DNA from: Prochlorococcus sp. AG-355-P16
GTDB lineage: Bacteria; Cyanobacteriota; Cyanobacteriia; PCC-6307; Cyanobiaceae
Direction of reading: 5' to 3'
DNA: 64,000 bases
Assembly: GCA_003278525.1 (NCBI GenBank)
Contig: QCEQ01000006.1
Location: 1-64,000, forward strand
Shown: one piece after another, positions 58,429-64,000 of the stretch
Layout: each line of letters begins with the position of its first letter
Numbering within the stretch: position 1 is the first letter of the stretch
Program-made: the position numbers and the translations under genes
Notes under the pieces: generated by a model
What the model was told of the DNA's origin: nothing
Database searches by the model: none
Seen by the model: only the letters and a program-made list of their open reading frames with translations

Positions 58429-60738
58429 TTAACTTTGTCCAACTCTGGCAATATCTAAAACATCTGCCATTGATTTAATTTGTTCAATTGTTTTGTGAAG
58501 TTGATTATAACTTTCAAGACCTACACAAAGATTTATGATAGCTGGTTTACCATAAGCAGTTTTAACATTGGCATCGCTAACGTTTATACCTTTATCAGAT
58601 AACCGCATAAGAATATCTTTAAGAACTCCAACTCGATCAATTACTTCTATTCGTAGCTGAATAGGAAACTTATTATCGCAAGTTTTATTATCTTGATTCC
58701 AACCGACAGGTAATCTTCTCTCTATTGGAATTGGTATTACATTTTCACAATCTTCCCTATGTATAGTTATCCCGTGGTTGCCGAGCGACACAGTTCCGAT
58801 AATATCCTCGCCTGGGAGTGGGGCACAGCATTTACCTATTCTGTAATCAAGACCTTCTATTCCGGAAATTGGTGATTTAGCTGCTGTATTAGATTGATTA
58901 GTGGATAAATTATTATTACTTCTAAATGATTTTGCTATTTCAGAGTCAGAATCATTTTTAACATCTTCCGTCTGTAATTTTATTTCTTCTCTTAGTCTGT
59001 TTAATACTTGATGCAAAGTTAAACCACCAAAACCAAGAGATGCAAGAAGGTCTTCAGTAGTCTTTAAATTGCATCGATTTGCAACTTTTTTCATGGCTTC
59101 ACTAGAAAGTAATGCTTCAAAACCGTTTCTACCTACTTCTTTTTCAAGTAAATCTCTACCTCTTTTAATCGTTTCATCACGATGGCTTTTCTTATACCAT
59201 TGGCGAATTCTATTTTTAGCAGTTGGCGTAACTACAAAGTTCAGCCAATCCAAGCTTGGGGTAGCATTATTACTTGTCAAAATTTCTATGAAGTCACCAT
59301 TTTGAAGTGCTGTAGATAATGGAGAAAGCTTTTCATTAATTCTTATTCCATTACAGTGATTTCCAACTTCAGAATGGATTCTGTAGGCGAAATCTATCGC
59401 GGTAGATCCTTTCCTTAAACCAACAACATCTCCTTTTGGAGTGATCACAAATACTTCTTCATCAAATAAGTCTTCTTTAATTGAAGCTAAATAATCATTA
59501 TGATCCCTTTCATTACCTTCTTGTTGCCATTCAACTAATTGTCTTAGCCAATTAAATCTCTCGGCATTACTTTTAGCAGGAGAACCACCCTCTTTGTATT
59601 GCCAATGAGCGGCAATACCATATTCAGCAATTTGATGCATCGAAGTAGTTCTAATTTGAACTTCAATAGGTCGATGTCTTCCAATCACAGAAGTGTGTAA
59701 GGACTGATATCCATTGGGTTTTGGTAATCCTATATAGTCTTTAAATCTACCTGGAATTGGTTTGAAAGTATCATGAACAACTGCTAAAGCTCTATAACAA
59801 CTATCTGAATTGTCCACGATAATTCTTAGGGCAGCAACGTCATAAATCTCGTGAAAATGCTTTTGTTGTCTTTCCATTTTGCTCCAGATGCCATAAAGAT
59901 GTTTTGGCCTTCCTGTTATTTCAAAATTTTTCAAACCTGCTGAAATCAAGTTTTCCTTCATAAGATTCAAAGTTACTTTTAATCTTTTTTCTCTATCACT
60001 TCTTTTAACGGCGATTTGATCTTTAAGATCAAGATATTCTTTAGGCTCTAGGAATTTAAAAGCTAAATCTTCTAATTCCCATTTAAATCTGTTTATTCCT
60101 AGTCGATTAGCTAATGGTGCATAAATCTCTCTTGTTTCTCTCGCTATTCTTAGTTTTTTCTCATCATTTAGCCATTCAATTGTTCTCATGTTATGAAGCC
60201 GATCTGCAAGTTTTACTAAGACAACTCTGATATCGCTGGCCATAGCCAAAAACATTTTCCTAAGATTTTCAGCTTGTGCTTCAGTCCTGTTGTTAAAGTG
60301 AATGCCGCCTAATTTTGTTACACCCTCTACAAGTATTTTTACTTCTAATCCAAAATTTGTTTCTATTTCGGATAAATCAATGCCAGTATCTTCAACTACA
60401 TCATGTAAAAGGCCTGCAGCGATAACAGATGAACTAGCACCTATTTCTTTAAGGAGATTTGCAACAGCAACCGGGTGGATAATATATGGCTCTCCGCTCG
60501 CGCGGAATTGTCCATCATGAGCTTTATAAGCAAGTTTAAAAGCCTTTACTATAAGGTTTTGATTATCATCATTTTCTTTATTTGATTTTTCAAAATTATA
60601 AATATCTTTTAGAAGCCAATCGGGAATGTTTATTTGATAATTCAAAGATTTACTTTCATATTTTTTATTTTCAGGCAAAATAGTTTTGGAAACTTCAATT
60701 TCGTTTTTTTCTTTTGAATTTGCAGCTGCCTCAGACAT
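58429..60738 (-). CDS. Bifunctional (p)ppGpp synthetase/hydrolase (Rel)
   Basis: Stringent-response enzyme. The N-terminal HD hydrolase domain has YIIHPVAVANLL and AGLLHDVVEDT (about residues 80-115). The synthetase domain has RFKDYIGLPKPNGYQSLHTS and VEQIRTT-like sequence (VEVQIRTTSMHQIAEYG). The RFKD matches the RXKD class of bifunctional enzymes rather than the EXDD of synthetase-only RelA. TGS and C-terminal ACT domains follow. Length 769. Confidence 0.94.
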   Translation of the reverse strand: MSEAAANSKEKNEIEVSKTILPENKKYESKSLNYQINIPDWLLKDIYNFEKSNKENDDNQNLIVKAFKLAYKAHDGQFRASGEPYIIHPVAVANLLKEIGASSSVIAAGLLHDVVEDTGIDLSEIETNFGLEVKILVEGVTKLGGIHFNNRTEAQAENLRKMFLAMASDIRVVLVKLADRLHNMRTIEWLNDEKKLRIARETREIYAPLANRLGINRFKWELEDLAFKFLEPKEYLDLKDQIAVKRSDREKRLKVTLNLMKENLISAGLKNFEITGRPKHLYGIWSKMERQQKHFHEIYDVAALRIIVDNSDSCYRALAVVHDTFKPIPGRFKDYIGLPKPNGYQSLHTSVIGRHRPIEVQIRTTSMHQIAEYGIAAHWQYKEGGSPAKSNAERFNWLRQLVEWQQEGNERDHNDYLASIKEDLFDEEVFVITPKGDVVGLRKGSTAIDFAYRIHSEVGNHCNGIRINEKLSPLSTALQNGDFIEILTSNNATPSLDWLNFVVTPTAKNRIRQWYKKSHRDETIKRGRDLLEKEVGRNGFEALLSSEAMKKVANRCNLKTTEDLLASLGFGGLTLHQVLNRLREEIKLQTEDVKNDSDSEIAKSFRSNNNLSTNQSNTAAKSPISGIEGLDYRIGKCCAPLPGEDIIGTVSLGNHGITIHREDCENVIPIPIERRLPVGWNQDNKTCDNKFPIQLRIEVIDRVGVLKDILMRLSDKGINVSDANVKTAYGKPAIINLCVGLESYNQLHKTIEQIKSMADVLDIARVGQS

Positions 60739-60792
60739 TTTATATCGCTTTAGATGTATTTTATTTAGGTATAGAAAAATTTGCTATAAATC

Positions 60793-62391
60793 ATGGAAAT
60801 TAATAAAGAAAAAATTATTGTAATTAAAAATCTTACTGTTAAATATAGTTTAAAAAAGCAACCTATTATCAAAAATTTGAATTTGGAAATAGATAGTGGA
60901 GATCACCTGGCCATAATAGGACCTTCTGGATGTGGAAAGACCACTTTTGCAAAAACATTAGTAAATATATTGCCTGAAAAGGCCACTTCTAAAGGGTATT
61001 TATCGATTTGTAGTGTAGATCCCAGGAAAATAAATAACAAAGATGCACAATTATTTAGAAGAAAGAATTTTGGATTTATTTATCAAGACTCTATAAAAAA
61101 ACTTAATCCGCTAATGAGAGTTGGGGATCATTTATATGAATTATTTAAAACGCATGATCAAACTAAATCATCTGTATTTATTAAAAAATTAGTAAAAGAA
61201 GTTTTTCAAAAAGTAGGAATTGAAGAAAGTAGACTTGATTCTTTCCCACATCAATTTAGCGGTGGAATGAGACAGAGAGTTTCTATCGCAATGGCACTTG
61301 CTTTGAAACCTAAATTATTAATAGCTGATGAACCTACAACTAGCTTAGACACCAAAACAAGTTTTGAAATTATGCAAGAAATAATTCATCTATGTAATGA
61401 ATTTGATACTACTTTAATTTTAATTAGTCACGATATAAATCTTGCAGCAAAGTGGTGTAAAAAAGTTGCAATAATTGAAAAGGGATCGATTGTTGAAAAA
61501 GGGAATATATTAGATATTTTTCAATCACCAAAATCAGATATCGGGAAAAAGTTAGTAAATGCTTCAAAAATAAAATTAGAACCAAATACTAAAAATAATG
61601 CCCGAGATCAGGTTGTCCTAGAGGTAAATAACCTAAGACATTGGTATAAATTAAATTCTTCAATTTTTATTAATAAATGGAATAAGGCTTTAAATGAAGT
61701 TAGTTTCAAATTATACGAGAATGAGACTCTTGGAATAGTTGGTTCTTCAGGGAGCGGTAAAAGTACATTATGTAGGGCTCTAATTGGACTTCTTAAAGTA
61801 AGAGGTGGTGAAATCAAAATTTATGATAAAAATCATGCATCGAAAAAAAATAAATCTTTTAAAAAGAATAATAATGTACAAATTATTTTTCAAGACCCTT
61901 TTTCAAGTTTGAATCCGAAAATGACAATTAAAAATATTTTGGAAGATATATTTTTTATTCAAAAAATTTTTGATAAAAGAAAAATCGAAAAAGAAATAAA
62001 ATTAATGTTGAGAAATTTAAATCTTCCTTTAAATAATGATTTTTTTAATTCTTATCCTAGCCAATTATCTGGTGGTCAATTGCAAAGGATTTCATTAGCC
62101 AGAGCTTTATTGTTGAAACCAAAAATTTTGATTTGTGATGAGAGCGTAAATATGTTGGATGCTTCAGTAAAAATAGAGATTCTTGAATTACTTAGAGTCT
62201 TGCAAGAAAAAATGAATTTAACTATTATCTTTATTACTCATGATTTAGGCATTGCTAAAAGATTTTGTGATAGGTTGCTTGTTATGAATCAAGGAAAGAT
62301 AGTTGATGAAGGAGAAAGTTCTACAATATTCACTAAAACTCAAAACACTTATACAAAATCTCTTCTAAATTCCTCTTTAAATCTTATTTAA
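60793..62391 (+). CDS. ABC transporter ATP-binding protein with two ATPase domains
   Basis: A 532-residue fusion of two nucleotide-binding domains of the oligopeptide/nickel uptake type (DppD-DppF like). Domain 1: Walker A GPSGCGKTT near 40, signature FSGGMRQRVS, Walker B LLIADEPTTSLD. Domain 2: Walker A GSSGSGKST near 317, signature LSGGQLQRIS, Walker B ILICDESVNMLD. Each keeps its switch histidine in ISHDI or ITHDLG. Permease and binding-protein genes are not adjacent, so the substrate is unknown. The 3' end overlaps rluD by 8 bp. Confidence 0.92.
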   Translation: MEINKEKIIVIKNLTVKYSLKKQPIIKNLNLEIDSGDHLAIIGPSGCGKTTFAKTLVNILPEKATSKGYLSICSVDPRKINNKDAQLFRRKNFGFIYQDSIKKLNPLMRVGDHLYELFKTHDQTKSSVFIKKLVKEVFQKVGIEESRLDSFPHQFSGGMRQRVSIAMALALKPKLLIADEPTTSLDTKTSFEIMQEIIHLCNEFDTTLILISHDINLAAKWCKKVAIIEKGSIVEKGNILDIFQSPKSDIGKKLVNASKIKLEPNTKNNARDQVVLEVNNLRHWYKLNSSIFINKWNKALNEVSFKLYENETLGIVGSSGSGKSTLCRALIGLLKVRGGEIKIYDKNHASKKNKSFKKNNNVQIIFQDPFSSLNPKMTIKNILEDIFFIQKIFDKRKIEKEIKLMLRNLNLPLNNDFFNSYPSQLSGGQLQRISLARALLLKPKILICDESVNMLDASVKIEILELLRVLQEKMNLTIIFITHDLGIAKRFCDRLLVMNQGKIVDEGESSTIFTKTQNTYTKSLLNSSLNLI

Positions 62392-63343
62392 CTTTAAGAA
62401 CACTTAGTAATTTTTGAAAATCTAATGGTAATTCTGATTCAAATATCATTTCTTTACCATTTATTGGATGTCTCAGTCCAAGCTTAATCGCGTGTAAAGC
62501 TTGGCCATCTAATTTACATGGTAGTTTTTTACATCTTCCATATAACGGATCACCCACAATTGGATGATTAATGTGGGCGCAATGAACTCTTATTTGATGC
62601 GTTCGCCCCGTATCTAGTTTGAAACTCATTAATGAGTAATTGCCAAATCTTTCTTCTAATTTCCAATAGGTACAGGCATACCTTCCTGAATTTTCTTCAA
62701 CTACTTTATATTTCAATCTATTTAATTTATCTCTGCCAATGTGTCCCACTATTTGGCCTTCTTCAGAATTAGGTGCTCCATGAATTACTGCAATATATTC
62801 GCGTGATGCTATTTTTTCTTTAATTTGTTTCTGGAGATTTACTAGTGCCTCTTGGCTTTTTGCAATAACCATACATCCGGAGGTATCTTTATCTAATCTG
62901 TGAACAATCCCAGGTCTTAGTTTTCCATTAATTCCAGGTAGATCTTTACAGTGAAAAAGTAATCCATTCACTAAAGTTCCAGATTTGTGTCCAGGGGCTG
63001 GATGAACAATTAGTCCTGATTGTTTATTGATTACTATGATATGCTCGTCTTCAAAAAGGATATTTAAATCCATTTTTTCAGGTTTCAAATAAATAAGAGG
63101 TTCTGGAGGAGGCATCCATATTTGAACATTGTCACCATTTTTTAATGGGGTCTTTGCTTTCGCAGTCTTATAGTTTACAAGTACAAAACCTGAATTTATA
63201 AAATTTTGAATTCTTGCTCTACTTTGTTCTGGCCTTTTACTTACTAACCATCTGTCTAGCCTCATAGGAAGAGGTAGCTCATAAATAATTTCTATAAGCT
63301 CACCTTCTCCATTGCCGAAAGAATTTTGATTATTTAATTCCAT
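62384..63343 (-). CDS. rluD: Ribosomal large subunit pseudouridine synthase, RluD type
   Basis: Makes pseudouridines in 23S rRNA. An N-terminal S4 domain (residues 28-80, RLDRWLVSKRPEQSRARIQ) precedes the catalytic domain with HRLDKDTSG and catalytic Asp151. TGRTHQIRVH and NHPIVGDPLYG are further family motifs. Length 319. It overlaps the rbgA-like gene by 10 bp at its start, so they are likely co-transcribed. Confidence 0.93.
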   Translation of the reverse strand: MELNNQNSFGNGEGELIEIIYELPLPMRLDRWLVSKRPEQSRARIQNFINSGFVLVNYKTAKAKTPLKNGDNVQIWMPPPEPLIYLKPEKMDLNILFEDEHIIVINKQSGLIVHPAPGHKSGTLVNGLLFHCKDLPGINGKLRPGIVHRLDKDTSGCMVIAKSQEALVNLQKQIKEKIASREYIAVIHGAPNSEEGQIVGHIGRDKLNRLKYKVVEENSGRYACTYWKLEERFGNYSLMSFKLDTGRTHQIRVHCAHINHPIVGDPLYGRCKKLPCKLDGQALHAIKLGLRHPINGKEMIFESELPLDFQKLLSVLKVK

Positions 63344-64000
63344 AGTGGGACTTCTAAAGCAATTTTACCCAGCATTTGATTTCTATAATCTTCCAATAAC
63401 TTATGAGACATTCTCCTTTTATCGCCTGAGGTATGTTTTGAAGCCGCTTCGTCGATCCAATCAGAAGGACTCTTAAAGCCTTTTGCAATATCAACTCCAT
63501 ATCTATTAGATATTTGTTTAACTGAGATATTCGCATTCTTATCTTTGTTGAGAGTGGATATAATTTTGATAAATCCAATTGCGACACTCTCTATTTCATA
63601 AGCAGCTTCACCAATATCGTCACACAGTGCAAGATTCAGTGCTGATTTTTGATCTTCTAAATTTGGAGGTATAACACCAGGAGCATCTAGCAGATCTATA
63701 CCACTTTCTAATTTTATCCATCTTAAATTACGAGTCACGCCTGCTTTCCTAGCGCTATCTACAACTCTTTTTTTTGCAATTCTATTAATTAATGCTGACT
63801 TTCCTACGTTTGGAAAACCAAGTGTAAGGGCTCTAATTGGCCTAATTCGCATTCCTCTAGAGAGTCTTCTATCGTCGATTGAAGACCTAGAATCTTTGGC
63901 TGACTTACAAATTTCTTTAATACCTATTCCTCTTTTAGCATCACACCAAAGAGGATATTGATCTTTAGCATTAAACCATTTATTCCAACTATTGATTGTA
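63334..64000 (-). CDS. Ribosome biogenesis GTPase YlqF/RbgA, 5' end outside the window
   Basis: A circularly permuted GTPase needed for late 50S ribosome assembly. The frame stays open to the window edge, reading NSWNKWFNAKD and later MRIRPIRALTLGFPNVGKSALINRI (G1) and DAPGVIPP (G3). The permutation means G4 should lie upstream, outside the window. It stops at 63334 and overlaps rluD by 10 bp. An internal ATG at 63852 would leave out the first visible part and is unlikely to be the real start. Confidence 0.9.
   Translation of the reverse strand, partial: TINSWNKWFNAKDQYPLWCDAKRGIGIKEICKSAKDSRSSIDDRRLSRGMRIRPIRALTLGFPNVGKSALINRIAKKRVVDSARKAGVTRNLRWIKLESGIDLLDAPGVIPPNLEDQKSALNLALCDDIGEAAYEIESVAIGFIKIISTLNKDKNANISVKQISNRYGVDIAKGFKSPSDWIDEAASKHTSGDKRRMSHKLLEDYRNQMLGKIALEVPLWN

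Overview
The window looks like a stretch of core chromosome from a high-light-adapted Prochlorococcus or a very close relative. The sequence is strongly AT-rich. Genes are packed with very short spacers, many of 0 to 15 bp, and several neighbours overlap. The gene content is that of an oxygenic phototroph: ycf3, chlM, crtB and crtP, ndh genes, phylloquinone synthesis genes, rpaA, rpaB and rbcR. Strain-level placement (possibly the HLII clade) is inference from remembered protein similarity, not a search.

Layout. 0-8.4 kb: an unknown small protein, the response regulator RpaA, then convergent holB-tmk and a copper P-type ATPase, the photosystem I assembly factor Ycf3, RadA, and RpaB. 8.4-15 kb: rpaB is followed immediately by plsX, fabH, fabD and plsC (fatty acid and phospholipid synthesis), then tsaB, ycf34, the CCA-adding enzyme and an RRM protein. 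15-24 kb: carotenoid genes crtB and crtP, ndhM with a coupled DUF3172 gene, the LysR regulator RbcR, a NnrU/Z-ISO-like membrane protein, and ndhF-ndhD. 24-33 kb: scpA with a disturbed 5' end, a sugar nucleotidyltransferase, metF, a lone LuxR-type HTH protein, a CYTH protein, nadK, ndhE/G/I/A and citrate synthase. 33-43 kb: a fast-evolving membrane-anchored protein, a rhodanese, trpB, a SUI1 factor, cysC, purE, chlM, a NarL-type response regulator, a cysteine desulfurase, rsmH and ndhH. 42.7-47.7 kb: five phylloquinone genes (a menI-like thioesterase, menE, menC, menA, menF). 47.7-64 kb: gshB and a glutaredoxin, prfB with a programmed frameshift, a tight operon (DUF3285, ybeY, dgkA, trpG, a metallo-beta-lactamase-like protein), a hisC-like aminotransferase, argS, nadC, mnmE, a DUF2062 protein, a bifunctional Rel, a double-ATPase ABC protein, rluD, and a partial YlqF/RbgA GTPase at the edge.

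How the genes work together. Six ndh loci encode parts of one photosynthetic NDH-1 complex. The men genes supply the photosystem I quinone, and Ycf3 assembles that photosystem. crtB and crtP start carotenoid synthesis. chlM serves chlorophyll synthesis. RpaA, RpaB, RbcR and two LuxR-type proteins provide regulation.

I found no rRNA or tRNA gene, CRISPR array, insertion sequence, prophage or defence system, and no clear novel multi-gene system. The points most worth checking are the PlsX N-terminal extension with synuclein/perilipin-like repeats, the missing start codon of scpA, the prfB recoding site, perfect hairpins between ndhA and ndhI and between plsX and fabH, paired palindromes between rbcR and the Z-ISO-like gene, and a metallo-beta-lactamase-like protein that has lost its main metal motif.
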